Numbered from the stretch's first letter, positions 9,096 to 17,750 are shown. The stretch is DNA of 57,201 nucleotides from G963674685 sp964591275 (GCA_964591275.1 CAZQAE010000032.1:1-57201), one strand, 5' to 3'. The notes: a model not told the origin generated them from the sequence alone. Numbers and translations are program-made.

Positions 9096-10781
9096 TTGGG
9101 CGTCATTTTAGGATTCAACGCTTACATTCACGATACCGCAGCCGCTTTGCTGATTGACGGTCGTCTTGCGGCCTATTGTGAGCAGGAGCGCCTGGACCGG
9201 ATAAAACACACAACCGCCTTCCCCGCGCAATCCATCGATTTCGTTCTTCAGCAGGCCGGATTGTCGATGGATGATGTCGAGGATGTGAGCTTCTACTGGG
9301 ACCCCATGTGCGGCTTCGGCAAACGCGCCTGGCAGACCATACGGAGCTTTCCCGGCAGCCTGCGGCAGCTTTTCGACATGCAATTATCTAACTTTTCCAA
9401 GCTCAGAAATGTCGAGTCTTTTTTTCGCACCAAATATAATTATCGCGGTCGCTTTCATTATGTGAACCATTATCTTTCCCACGCCGCGGGAGCTTTTTAT
9501 CCTTCCGGCTTTGAAGACGCCAACATACTTATCGCCGACGGAAACGGAGAAATCGCCACCACTTGGTTCGGAGTCGGCGAGAATACAAAAATCACGAAAA
9601 TCGGTGAAGTGTATTATCCTCATTCCCTGGGGCTGCTCTATTGCACGGTCACCGAGTATCTTGGTTTTCGCCAAAATAGCGACGAGGGCAAAGTTATGGG
9701 TTTGTCGGCCTACGGCAGCAATCGCTTTGTTCAAGAATTTCGTAAGATTGTCAGGGTCGAACCTGACGGACAAATCAAGACGGACCTGTCGTATTTCGAT
9801 TATCACACGAGCCGTAAAAACTGGTTTTCCCCGAAGTTCGCCGCGATATTTGGACCAGCCCGAAAAGCCGGCGAGGAAATCGAGGACCGCCATAAAGATG
9901 TGGCTTTTGCGTGCCAGCGAATCTGCGAAGAATCGATCATGGAAATCGTGGAAATTCTGATCAGGAAAACCGGCAAGCGCCGACTGGTTTTTTCCGGCGG
10001 CATGGCCTTGAACTGCGTATTGAACGGCAAACTGATTACGGAAGGGGTCATTGACGATCTGTACGTCCCGCCTCCGGCGTACGATGCCGGAGCTTCCTGG
10101 GGCTGCGCTCTGCACGTTTTTCACAACCGCAAACCCAAGGCTGAAAGAGACCTTAAACCCTCTGTGTTCATGGGGCCGGAATTCAACGCCGCGCAAATCG
10201 AATCCTCCTTGAAAAATTCCGGAGTCGCTTATGAAAAGCCTCTGGATATCATCGCCGCTACAGCAGGCCACATCGCCGCCGGGAAAATTGTCGCTCGCTT
10301 CGACGGAAGGATGGAAATGGGCCCCAGGGCGCTAGGTCATCGGAGCATTCTTGCCGATCCGAGTTCCGAGGGCATGAAGGATCAACTCAACACACGCGTC
10401 AAACATCGCGAATCATTCCGGCCCTTCGGCCCGAGCGTGCTGGCCGAACGCGCCGCTGAGCTTTTCAACACAAAAGGACGCCGATCCCCATACATGCTGG
10501 AAACCTATCAGATCAACGAATCCTGGCGAAAGCGTCTTCCGGCTATCACGCATATTGACGGCACGGCAAGAATCCAGACCGTGAACCAGACGGACGACCC
10601 GGCCTACTATGCCGTCATCAAGGCCTTTGATGAATTGACGGAGATCCCGTGCGTGTTGAATACTTCATTCAACGTGATGGGACAGCCCATCGTCAACACG
10701 CCTGATGAAGCTGTGGAATGCTTCCTTTCCACAGATATCGATGTACTGGCAATAGGCCCCTTCATCGTTGTGAAGGAATAA
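9096..10781 (+). CDS. O-carbamoyltransferase, NodU/CmcH/TobZ family
   Basis: Transfers a carbamoyl group from carbamoyl phosphate, through carbamoyl-AMP, to a hydroxyl of a sugar or natural product. The 561 residues cover both domains. The N-terminal Kae1-like domain shows His125 and His129 in NHYLSHAAGAF and Asp148 in IADGNGE, matching the metal-binding residues of TobZ. The C-terminal YrdC-like domain contains RMEMGPRALGHRSILADP at about 405-422, the family hallmark. The start is TTG without a strong ribosome site, so translation may depend on coupling to the gene two bases upstream. Placement between a glycosidase and two SGNH hydrolases suggests modification of a glycan; the acceptor is unknown. 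Confidence 0.9.
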   Translation: MGVILGFNAYIHDTAAALLIDGRLAAYCEQERLDRIKHTTAFPAQSIDFVLQQAGLSMDDVEDVSFYWDPMCGFGKRAWQTIRSFPGSLRQLFDMQLSNFSKLRNVESFFRTKYNYRGRFHYVNHYLSHAAGAFYPSGFEDANILIADGNGEIATTWFGVGENTKITKIGEVYYPHSLGLLYCTVTEYLGFRQNSDEGKVMGLSAYGSNRFVQEFRKIVRVEPDGQIKTDLSYFDYHTSRKNWFSPKFAAIFGPARKAGEEIEDRHKDVAFACQRICEESIMEIVEILIRKTGKRRLVFSGGMALNCVLNGKLITEGVIDDLYVPPPAYDAGASWGCALHVFHNRKPKAERDLKPSVFMGPEFNAAQIESSLKNSGVAYEKPLDIIAATAGHIAAGKIVARFDGRMEMGPRALGHRSILADPSSEGMKDQLNTRVKHRESFRPFGPSVLAERAAELFNTKGRRSPYMLETYQINESWRKRLPAITHIDGTARIQTVNQTDDPAYYAVIKAFDELTEIPCVLNTSFNVMGQPIVNTPDEAVECFLSTDIDVLAIGPFIVVKE

Positions 10782-10785
10782 TTGA

Positions 10786-11907
10786 ATGCGCACCAAACGA
10801 CGACGATGGTTATACGCGCTGATTCCTCTACTCGTACTATGCTTCGGCGCGGAATTGGCTTTACGGGTTGCCGGTTTTCAGTATGAAAGTTTTTACGATT
10901 GCCCCGACTGGTGGACACGATGCGTTCAGAATCCCGTATTCCAGGGCGATCCTGAACTCTTCTGGAAGCTCAAGCCCATGGCCAACTCTGATCTTAATCC
11001 AGAGAGTCGGCTAACGCAGTTAATTAATCCTTCCGGATTCAGAGACGACATCACTCCCGTCGAGAAGAAAGCGCAGGAACTGCGCATCATCACTCTCGGC
11101 GATTCCTGCACATTCGGCGACGGCGTCGCGAATTGGGAAACCTACGCCAACGTATTGGAAACCCAAATCCGCATGGCCTTTCCCGACCGGAAGGTCAACG
11201 TGCTCAATGCCGGCGTCCCGGGCTATACGGCCTATCAAATTGATCTTTATCTTCGATCAAAGCTCCTGGAATACAAGCCTGACGTCGTAACAATCTACGT
11301 GGGTTTCAACGATAATATCCCTGCAGTCCGAGGATTGTCCGACAAAGACATCCAAAAAACAAACAGCATTTATATACAGGCCATTCGGGAAATCGCCGAC
11401 AAACTCCGCATTTATCAATTCATCGAGAAATCCGTTGCTGATTTGAAAAGCCAACCCACACTTTTATCTCCCCAGAAACCCGTCCCAAACGAGGAAGGCG
11501 TTGAACTGGCTTTTCGCGTTTCCCCGAAAGATTATATGGAAACGCTTTGCCAAATAAACGAACTGGGAAAACGAGAGGGGTTCAAAGTCATCGTCCTGGC
11601 CTTGCCGCACACCTTCCTCAAAGAACCCCATCGCAACAGGAATATTCGTATTGCCGCTCGTGACTGTTCAATTCCCATGCTGGACCTTTGGGAAGTCATG
11701 AAGGCAGAGCAGGCAAAAGGCTTGGAACTCTATAATTCCGATGGCGGCCATCCCAATAGTCTCGGTCATCGTGTTATCGCGGAAAGTCTCTTTTATAAGC
11801 TCCAGAATATTGGCGTATTGCCCCATGTTACAGCACCCAAACTTCCACCCATTGAAACTGATACCATTGATCCAGATGAATTTCCTGACGAGGCAGCGCA
11901 CAACTGA
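10786..11907 (+). CDS. Membrane-anchored SGNH/GDSL hydrolase
   Basis: A 373-residue protein with an N-terminal signal anchor (about residues 9-29), placing the hydrolase domain outside the inner membrane. SGNH blocks are visible: block I GDSCTFG (nucleophile Ser107), block II around NAGVPGYT (Gly near 146), block III GFNDN (Asn near 175) and block V DGGHPN near 316-321 supplying Asp and His. Such enzymes act as esterases or, in exopolysaccharide clusters, as O-acetyltransferase or deacetylase partners. It follows the carbamoyltransferase stop by four bases and is followed by a second SGNH gene. The substrate is not identifiable. Confidence 0.85.
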   Translation: MRTKRRRWLYALIPLLVLCFGAELALRVAGFQYESFYDCPDWWTRCVQNPVFQGDPELFWKLKPMANSDLNPESRLTQLINPSGFRDDITPVEKKAQELRIITLGDSCTFGDGVANWETYANVLETQIRMAFPDRKVNVLNAGVPGYTAYQIDLYLRSKLLEYKPDVVTIYVGFNDNIPAVRGLSDKDIQKTNSIYIQAIREIADKLRIYQFIEKSVADLKSQPTLLSPQKPVPNEEGVELAFRVSPKDYMETLCQINELGKREGFKVIVLALPHTFLKEPHRNRNIRIAARDCSIPMLDLWEVMKAEQAKGLELYNSDGGHPNSLGHRVIAESLFYKLQNIGVLPHVTAPKLPPIETDTIDPDEFPDEAAHN

Positions 11908-11955
11908 TTTGCTATCGACATCAATGCCGCCTTTGACGGATGAGAAGAGAAATTC

Positions 11956-13014
11956 ATGACTCTTCGCTTTCAAATAGGTCGAATCATCGCAAAAGTCCGA
12001 ATGAGATGGAAAAAACTTCTTCTGTTTTTCATCTCAATTTTATTCGGTATCCTCATCGCCGAGGCGATCGTTTCCGCCTGTAATCTTGATTGGCGCATTA
12101 TTTCAAAGATGCTCGTTTATCAAAATGCCGACGCCCGAAGCCATATACAGGTGGATAGTCGACAACTGATTTATCGCCTGAAACCGGGTTTTACCGACTA
12201 CAAAAAATACTCCGTCAGCGTTAACGAGTTTGGGTTCAGAGATCCGAAACGTTCGGCCAAAAAGAAACCGGGGGTTTTTCGCATCATCTGCTATGGCGGC
12301 TCGAATGTTTATGGTCTCGGCCTTGAAGATAATCACACATGGCCCGCAATGCTTGAAAAGCAGCTTAATGAAGAAAAGCAGGCCACGAAATTTGAAGTAT
12401 GGAACGGCGGCGTTTGCGCGTGGGTCCCTTCGCAAATGGCAGCGGCAGCAAGAATCGATTATCACAAGTATCACCCTGATTTTGTAATTCTTTCATTGAG
12501 CAACGGAGGCGCTCCACCTTTTCTCTACGGAAGCGATCCGAAGCCCTACTTCAGAAATTTTCCGGATCTGTGGGATGATTTATTTACCGAAAACTGTACT
12601 CCGGGACCTGATTGGATACCCTATCGCTGGCGTGTTTCAAGCATGATTCAATCGAGATTATTCAGATTCGTGGGCGCGGCAATACTCATGAGACATGAAA
12701 AGTGCATTTGGAATAAAAACTATCATCATGAGTTAAACAGTCAAAGGCAAATCAGAAGTCTCCTTCAATGGGCAAAAGGCAAGACGAAAGTATGTCTGTT
12801 TCTGTATCCGGGCTGTCAGAAAAATATAGGCCACTACAACCCCTATCTTGATAACATCAAGGTCCCGGTTTTGCAGCTTGTGGCTGAGGGCCTGCCGGAC
12901 AAGTATTTGGATATTCATCCGGATGCACAAGTGACAAAGTGGTATGCCGAAAAAATATCCACATGGATCGGGAATCAGAAATTGCTGCCGACAATGAGCG
13001 GGGGCGAACCTTGA
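11956..13014 (+). CDS. Membrane-anchored SGNH-like hydrolase, divergent
   Basis: A 352-residue protein with a membrane helix at about 20-41 and an extracytoplasmic SGNH-like domain. Block I is GGSNVYG (114-120) with Ser116 as the likely nucleophile; the usual Asp of GDS is Gly here. Block II may be WNGGVCAW, and LDIHPDAQ near residue 315 matches block V. No clear GxND block III is seen (LSLSNGGAP takes its place), so activity is less certain than for its neighbour. It shares the fold, the anchor and the operon with the gene at 10786 and may be its paralogue. A strong hairpin follows its stop at 13048-13079. Confidence 0.7.
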   Translation: MTLRFQIGRIIAKVRMRWKKLLLFFISILFGILIAEAIVSACNLDWRIISKMLVYQNADARSHIQVDSRQLIYRLKPGFTDYKKYSVSVNEFGFRDPKRSAKKKPGVFRIICYGGSNVYGLGLEDNHTWPAMLEKQLNEEKQATKFEVWNGGVCAWVPSQMAAAARIDYHKYHPDFVILSLSNGGAPPFLYGSDPKPYFRNFPDLWDDLFTENCTPGPDWIPYRWRVSSMIQSRLFRFVGAAILMRHEKCIWNKNYHHELNSQRQIRSLLQWAKGKTKVCLFLYPGCQKNIGHYNPYLDNIKVPVLQLVAEGLPDKYLDIHPDAQVTKWYAEKISTWIGNQKLLPTMSGGEP

Positions 13015-13040
13015 TGGGCGGATTAGAACTCCCAGGGAAA

Positions 13041-13079
13041 AATAATTAGCGGATCAGGCTTTATGTCGCCTGACCCGCT
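13041..13079 (-). terminator. Rho-independent terminator, minus strand
   Basis: Twelve-base-pair stem with one G-U pair (arms 13068-13079 and 13048-13059) and an eight-base loop. Read on the minus strand it is followed by AATTATTTTT (about 13038-13047), a good U-tract. On the plus strand the hairpin is also near the SGNH gene end, but no T-run follows there, so it is a minus-strand terminator first of all. Confidence 0.75.
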
Positions 13080-13138
13080 GTCCCCCGTTTCCCCTGCTTT
13101 TCGATGAGTTGCTTGTTTTTTTCCAGCAGACTCTTCAC
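13061..13138 (-). CDS. Possible 25-residue basic peptide
   Basis: Begins GTG at 13138, preceded by AAGG about seven bases upstream, and encodes MKSLLEKNKQLIEKQGKRG plus six more residues before TAA. The peptide is strongly basic and could form one amphipathic helix. The stop codon lies in the loop of the terminator hairpin and the last codons in its 5' arm, unusual for a real gene. I list it because it fills the small transcript almost exactly; it may equally be a chance frame in a small RNA. Confidence 0.25.
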   Translation of the reverse strand: MKSLLEKNKQLIEKQGKRGTAGQAT

Positions 13139-13151
13139 CTTGCTTCCTTGA

Positions 13152-13181
13152 ATAATACAGATTTCATCGACTTGAAGTCAA
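13152..13181 (-). promoter_or_regulatory. Promoter of the small transcript, with dyad over -35
   Basis: Minus-strand TTGACT (13176-13181), an 18-base spacer and TATTAT (13152-13157). The -35 region lies inside overlapping dyads: GACTT-C-AAGTC and CTTGA-CT-TCAAG share the same bases (about 13170-13182). That arrangement suits a repressor site. Confidence 0.5.
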
Positions 13182-13284
13182 GCCTTATTTTGCCAAATTA
13201 TGCATATATATCAACAACTTAGAGTCACCACCCCTTGTAGCCTCTAATGAATTGCATACAAAATGTTGATTTTATTACTAAGAT

Positions 13285-14469
13285 TTACCTGGCTGATATC
13301 AAAATTGCACCGGCACTGGACATTTCTTCAATCTCCTTGTCGCTGAACCCAAGCAGAGGCAGGATCTGTGCGCAGTCTTCGCCAACCCGTGGTATATGTG
13401 TGCTATTGTCATCGGGCTGCGGATCAATCGGCGTATCGATCATCACGTCGCGTCTTGCGCCCTCCGCTAATATTTCGCGTATCATATTTCTCTCGATAAA
13501 TATTGGATTGTCGATAACTTCATCATGATTCAAAACCGGTTCCACGCATGCGTCAACGTCCTTAAAAGCCTCTATCCACTCGTTTTGGGTTTTTGATTTG
13601 AATGTATTTGTAACCATCCTAAAAAATGGATTGTCGTCTTTTGCGTTGGTATAAGCTTCTCCCAACATCGCCGGCAATTCCAAAACGCGGCACGTTTCCA
13701 GCCAGAATTGGGGTTCTATTGCGCCAACGGCCATGAAGCGGCCATCCCTGGTTTCATAATAGTTATAACAAATCAATTCCCCGCAAAGCATTCGCTCAGG
13801 CTGAACCGAAAGGTGTTTTACGGCTTGCGTGTCAGTTGCCACAAAAGACATCAGTGATAAAACACTGTCGGTCATGGATAAATCAATGAAAGAGCCGACT
13901 CCTTTCGAGTGGCGCTTTTGCTGCGCCGCCAGTATCGCGATAACGGAAAACAGGCCCGCGCTCATATCGGCAATCTGCAGGTCAGGGATGACCGGTCGAC
14001 CGCTTCTATCTGTAATCGCCGCAGAAATTCCGGCGAGAGCCAGACAGTTTATGTCGTGCGCGGCTCTTTTCGCGTAGGGACCTTTGTGCCCATATCCGGT
14101 CAGCGATAGATAAATCAGGCTTGGGTTGATTTTGGCCAATTCGGTATAGCCAAGTCCCAGGCGCTCCATGACGCCGCTACGAAAACCCTCAATAATAATA
14201 TCGTAACTTTTGATCAGGCGCTTGACAATCTCGCGTCCATATTCGGATTTTAGATTGACGCCCAGGGATTTTTTATTTCGATTAAAAGCGACAAACATCG
14301 TACCGACGCCGGCAATCTGTGGAGGCAGTTGCCTGGCATAGTCGCCGCCATCGATCGCTTCCACTTTGATAACGTCCGCACCTAAATCAGCCAGTATTTG
14401 CGTCGCATATGGTCCGGGTATCAATCTTGTGAAATCAAGAATTTTCATGCCTCTGAGATAATCACGCAT
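13285..14469 (-). CDS. Class III CoA-transferase / alpha-methylacyl-CoA racemase family
   Basis: A 394-residue member of the CaiB/BaiF superfamily, whose members move CoA between carboxylic acids or epimerise 2-methylacyl-CoA esters. The N-terminus has MKILDFTRLIPGPYATQILA and GADVIKVEA, the CoA-binding segment. AHDINCLALAG (about 137-147) matches the His-Asp motif of the racemases, and PDLQIADMSAG follows, so a racemase is somewhat more likely than formyl-CoA transferase. I chose the ATG at 14469 because GAGGGA precedes it by five bases; an earlier in-frame TTG lies within that site. It stands alone, divergent from the secreted protein at 14576, so the substrate cannot be inferred from context. 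Confidence 0.85.
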   Translation of the reverse strand: MRDYLRGMKILDFTRLIPGPYATQILADLGADVIKVEAIDGGDYARQLPPQIAGVGTMFVAFNRNKKSLGVNLKSEYGREIVKRLIKSYDIIIEGFRSGVMERLGLGYTELAKINPSLIYLSLTGYGHKGPYAKRAAHDINCLALAGISAAITDRSGRPVIPDLQIADMSAGLFSVIAILAAQQKRHSKGVGSFIDLSMTDSVLSLMSFVATDTQAVKHLSVQPERMLCGELICYNYYETRDGRFMAVGAIEPQFWLETCRVLELPAMLGEAYTNAKDDNPFFRMVTNTFKSKTQNEWIEAFKDVDACVEPVLNHDEVIDNPIFIERNMIREILAEGARRDVMIDTPIDPQPDDNSTHIPRVGEDCAQILPLLGFSDKEIEEMSSAGAILISAR

Positions 14470-14575
14470 ATTTTCCCTCAAATGGCGCTTATGTGTTTCA
14501 ATTCCTATGGTTTTAAAATCAGCTTCCGTCTATCGTTTGAAAGCGTAAGTCCGTGGTCCACAAAATGAGGCAGCC

Positions 14576-15652
14576 TTGAAAAATCCTTTTATAAGTGCTT
14601 TTGCTTCGATAGTTCTTTTTTTGGTCCTTTGTTTTTTTGTGGGTCTGTCGATGCCTCACTTATTCGCCGAAGACGATAACTTCACGGACCTTCCTTTTCA
14701 AGCCGCAAAGGACCTTGAAGTTCAACTTCCACCCTTATGGCAAAGCAATTCACCCAATCAAGGCAAAGTCCGGGATCTACTGGCCGTAGGCAACACCCTT
14801 TTTGCAACAGGACGCGGCATCGGAATTTACTCACTTGGCGCGGATGATATCTGGCGACCTTTCAACACCGGGTTGGGTGAAGATTCCGATATCACGGCGA
14901 TGTCGTTCGCCGGGCGTAAGCTGCTCATCGGTTCTGGCAGCGGTCATATTTACACATTGAGAAAGAGCGGATGGAGGCTTATCAATCCCTCGAAAAGCCA
15001 TACAGAAATTCAATGGATTTTTCAGAACCATCACGAAATATTTTACGCCGACAAAATCAATATGGGTATTTTGGGCGAAAATGCCGCAAGTCGCTTGATT
15101 CCCCTTGCAGATTTTACAAACTCCGCCATCTCATTTTTGCACCAGGAAACAACATTTGCTACAGCGACTGGCCGGTTTTCAATTTCCATATGGCTTAGTC
15201 GCCACGGCAGCGCCTCTATTCTCAGGCGAAACCTCGATGCGCCCCAAGGTTCTTCCTATTTTTTTGCACACAAAGCTGAATCCTACGCCTTACTGCGTGC
15301 TCCGATTTCGGGAAATGGGATCTCGATTGACGGCGCGCCCGCCCTGCCTGACGAAATGATGAGCCACAATGTCCGAGACATTATCATTTTTCCGGCTACC
15401 AAAGCCGACGCGCTGCCCCTGATTCTCGCCGCGATCGACGGCTATGGAATCGTGCAACTTTCCGTCGATGAAAATGGAGTCGCCACAGTGTCCCAGGTCT
15501 GGCATCAAGGATTGCCCATTGAAGCTGTCACCTCCCTGGCCCTTATTAAAGACGCCATTTTTGCCGGGACCGATGGCAAAGGCGTTTATCGCAAACGCCC
15601 ACAAGAGCATCGTTTTCAACCGGTGAACTCTGGATTGCTGTATATTCCGTAA
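14576..15652 (+). CDS. Secreted protein with propeller-like repeats, unknown function
   Basis: I do not recognise a named family. The 358 residues start with a signal peptide (hydrophobic stretch about 8-26, cleavage likely near LFA-EDD). The mature part has recurring short segments such as LLAVGNTLFATG, MSFAGRKLLIGSG and LALIKDAIFAGTDGKGVY, which resemble blades of a two-component-regulator-type or YCF48-like propeller. The start is TTG at 14576 with ATGAGG five bases upstream; no better start lies near. It precedes another secreted propeller-like gene, but the 118-base gap contains its own promoter. Location is probably periplasm or outside. Confidence 0.65.
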   Translation: MKNPFISAFASIVLFLVLCFFVGLSMPHLFAEDDNFTDLPFQAAKDLEVQLPPLWQSNSPNQGKVRDLLAVGNTLFATGRGIGIYSLGADDIWRPFNTGLGEDSDITAMSFAGRKLLIGSGSGHIYTLRKSGWRLINPSKSHTEIQWIFQNHHEIFYADKINMGILGENAASRLIPLADFTNSAISFLHQETTFATATGRFSISIWLSRHGSASILRRNLDAPQGSSYFFAHKAESYALLRAPISGNGISIDGAPALPDEMMSHNVRDIIIFPATKADALPLILAAIDGYGIVQLSVDENGVATVSQVWHQGLPIEAVTSLALIKDAIFAGTDGKGVYRKRPQEHRFQPVNSGLLYIP

Positions 15653-15703
15653 TAGCCGCAGTTTTTATTAAAAAAAGAGTATGAAAAGGATAAAATATTT
15701 CCC

Positions 15704-15732
15704 TTGCGTGACTCACTTTCGGCTTCTAAAAT
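15704..15732 (+). promoter_or_regulatory. Candidate promoter of the aspartate-rich lipoprotein gene
   Basis: TTGCGT (15704-15709), 17 bases, TAAAAT (15727-15732). The -10 box is strong and the -35 box weak. It lies 38 bases before the ATG at 15771. Confidence 0.4.
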
Positions 15733-15770
15733 GAAGTCGGTAAACGGGAACCTACAATTTGGAGATTCCA

Positions 15771-17366
15771 ATGCCTAGCTCAATCCGAATCATTGTCATT
15801 GCGATGTCCCTTCTCGCGTTGCTTATGGGCGCGAATTCCGGCTGCACATGCAATAATGACGAGGATCAGTCACTGGGAACCGGCGACGGCGATTTGGGCG
15901 CTTTGGATGATGATACGGAAGACGATCCACCTTTGTTTGATGATGATATTGACGATGACGCCGATGACGACGATGACGACGAAGATGACGATTCCGCCGA
16001 TGACGACGACACTGGCGATATTCCATACGTGCAGACCTACGATTTTCTGATCAGCCCCGAAGACATGCAGGGCGTTGCCGAGGATGATATAATGTCTATT
16101 CCAGACGATCAGGCTGGCGTACCCGGAGAAAAATTTCAATATGTCGGAGAACTCTGCGGAAGCATCACAGGTTGCGAAGACAATACGGATGATGTGGCGT
16201 GGTCCACATCCGACGAAGAACTTGCTGTCATCGATGAAGACGGCCAGGTGACCTTATTGGATTATGGCATGGTCAAAATCATCGGCGTTGTGACTCTCCT
16301 TGATGCGGAGCAGATGGAATTCACTCTTCAGGACACGGCTGTGATCTACATTCAGCCGGATATCCTCGCCCTGGATCGCGGGGGAAGAATTGGCGCCATA
16401 GATTATTCCAACAGCGAAGTTGACCTGAGCACTGTCTTGGGCACACTTCCGAATCCGTCCGAAGACTTTATTGTCGCCGGCCATCACGCCTATGTCATCG
16501 GCCTCAACGTGGACGAACATGGGGTTCTTTTCACGACATCGATTGCCGCCGATGATAATGTGGACGATGATACTGATGATGACGTGGACGATGACGCTGA
16601 TTCTGACAGGGCACCTGTCAACGTAATTCTAAGTTCTAATTTCCCGGTTAATCCTCAAGTATTGGACCAAAACGAAACGTTCCTCACAATATCGTCTCTT
16701 GATTCTGAACTCATATATTTCTTTGGAATGCTTTCCAAAAGCGTTAGCGGCACTATGAGGATGCCCTACGACTCAACACCTTTCGGCCTGACCTCTTCCG
16801 ACATCGATGGCGGCGCCACATTTATCACACTACCATTTGAAGATAATGGGACATACGGTCAGGGCTTAATTGAAATCAGAAACTCCAACAACCTTTTCGT
16901 CTGGTACGTGGAAACATCGACCAATCCAAGATATTTTGTTCCGTTGTTAGTGGACGAAGAAATGAAACTCTATGCTATCTGTGGCGGCGACCAGGATACA
17001 AGCTACGGTGTGATTGATGTATTCACGCAGATTTACGAAGGTTCTGACACAAGCATTGAAGTCGGCGGTTATCCAGAGGCCTTCACAAGCTGCCATGGAA
17101 AACTCTTCGTTGGCGATAAAATGAAACCCAAAGTTTACGTTATTGATGCGGCCACAGACATGCTTGTAACCTTCGATACGGGCGAGGATTACCTGATGCT
17201 TCCGTACGGAACTGGGGTTCGGGACATGTATTATGATCAGTCGAGAGATTTGATCTACATCGCCGCCGCCGACAGTTACGTCATAATTCTGGACCCAAAC
17301 GAAAACGAATTTCTGTCCACTTATACATTGTCTGGATACGATCTGGTCGGCGTAACAAGCTGGTAA
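15771..17366 (+). CDS. Aspartate-rich lipoprotein with propeller-like domain
   Basis: A 531-residue exported protein. The signal sequence ends in NSGCTC, so Cys25 or Cys27 is probably lipidated, though the lipobox is not ideal. An Asp-dominated tether follows at about residues 28-82. After it come an Ig-like segment (WSTSDEELAVIDEDGQVTLL, as in BIG2 domains) and then YVTN-type propeller blades (KVYVIDAATD, IYIAAADSYVIILD). A second short Asp-rich insert interrupts the propeller at about 265-285. I chose the ATG at 15771 with GGAG six bases upstream. Acidic tethers of this kind may bind calcium or hold the domain off the surface; that is an inference. The function is unknown. Confidence 0.7.
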   Translation: MPSSIRIIVIAMSLLALLMGANSGCTCNNDEDQSLGTGDGDLGALDDDTEDDPPLFDDDIDDDADDDDDDEDDDSADDDDTGDIPYVQTYDFLISPEDMQGVAEDDIMSIPDDQAGVPGEKFQYVGELCGSITGCEDNTDDVAWSTSDEELAVIDEDGQVTLLDYGMVKIIGVVTLLDAEQMEFTLQDTAVIYIQPDILALDRGGRIGAIDYSNSEVDLSTVLGTLPNPSEDFIVAGHHAYVIGLNVDEHGVLFTTSIAADDNVDDDTDDDVDDDADSDRAPVNVILSSNFPVNPQVLDQNETFLTISSLDSELIYFFGMLSKSVSGTMRMPYDSTPFGLTSSDIDGGATFITLPFEDNGTYGQGLIEIRNSNNLFVWYVETSTNPRYFVPLLVDEEMKLYAICGGDQDTSYGVIDVFTQIYEGSDTSIEVGGYPEAFTSCHGKLFVGDKMKPKVYVIDAATDMLVTFDTGEDYLMLPYGTGVRDMYYDQSRDLIYIAAADSYVIILDPNENEFLSTYTLSGYDLVGVTSW

Positions 17367-17378
17367 GCGCGTTGATTT

Positions 17379-17750
17379 CTAGTCCACAAAATACGAGCCG
17401 CAACTTCCGGGTGTTTCCCACACATTGACCCGATAAATGCGTAAGCGGTCATCGTTGAGCGTTTTTGAAAGCGCATCAAAAAAATATTTTGCAATGTTTT
17501 CAGTGGTGGGATTAATCTCGTCGAAGGGAGATATTTCGTTCAAATACTTGTGATCCAGTTTTCCCATCAACCCACTGAGCGCCTCCTTAATATCCTTAAA
17601 ATCCAAGGCGATCCCTATGTCATTGAGCTTCTCGGCACGCACGACGACTTCAACGGACCAATTGTGCCCGTGCAAAGCCTCGCATTCGCCTTTGTAACCG
17701 CGAAGATTGTGGGCGGATGAAAAATGCTTTTGGACCATAACCTCAAACAT
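17379..17750 (-). CDS. queD: 6-carboxytetrahydropterin synthase (QueD)
   Basis: Converts 7,8-dihydroneopterin triphosphate to 6-carboxy-5,6,7,8-tetrahydropterin, the second step of the preQ1/queuosine pathway, in the cytoplasm. The 123 residues are the family length. Zinc ligands are His14, His27 and His29 (HGHNW), the catalytic Cys23 is in GECEALHGH, and DHKYLNE and TTENIAKYF are the other conserved segments. I chose the ATG at 17750 because AAAGGAG lies just upstream; the longer frame begins at an unsupported codon. queA is encoded at 27069, so two queuosine steps are in this window but not adjacent. A terminator lies between it and the phasin-like genes upstream. Confidence 0.92.
   Translation of the reverse strand: MFEVMVQKHFSSAHNLRGYKGECEALHGHNWSVEVVVRAEKLNDIGIALDFKDIKEALSGLMGKLDHKYLNEISPFDEINPTTENIAKYFFDALSKTLNDDRLRIYRVNVWETPGSCGSYFVD

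Larger units (their letters stand above)
13041..13145 (-). ncRNA. Candidate small transcript between own promoter and terminator
   Basis: A self-contained unit lies in the 270-base gap between the SGNH gene and the CoA-transferase-like gene. A promoter (TTGACT, 18 bases, TATTAT) predicts a start near 13145, and a strong intrinsic terminator ends it about 105 bases later. It could be a small regulatory RNA or the mRNA of the 25-residue reading frame listed separately. It starts after the upstream CoA-transferase stop, so it is not simply that gene's tail. The calls rest on the promoter and terminator only; I recognise no known RNA family. Confidence 0.45.

Noticed and set aside
9384..10271. 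A 295-codon open frame antisense to the carbamoyltransferase gene
   Set aside because: It is a shadow of a strongly conserved gene and has no recognisable domain or ribosome site.
15823..16139. Arg/His-rich and Val/Ile-rich frames opposite the aspartate-rich region at 15771
   Set aside because: Both are complements of GAT/GAC repeats, not genes.
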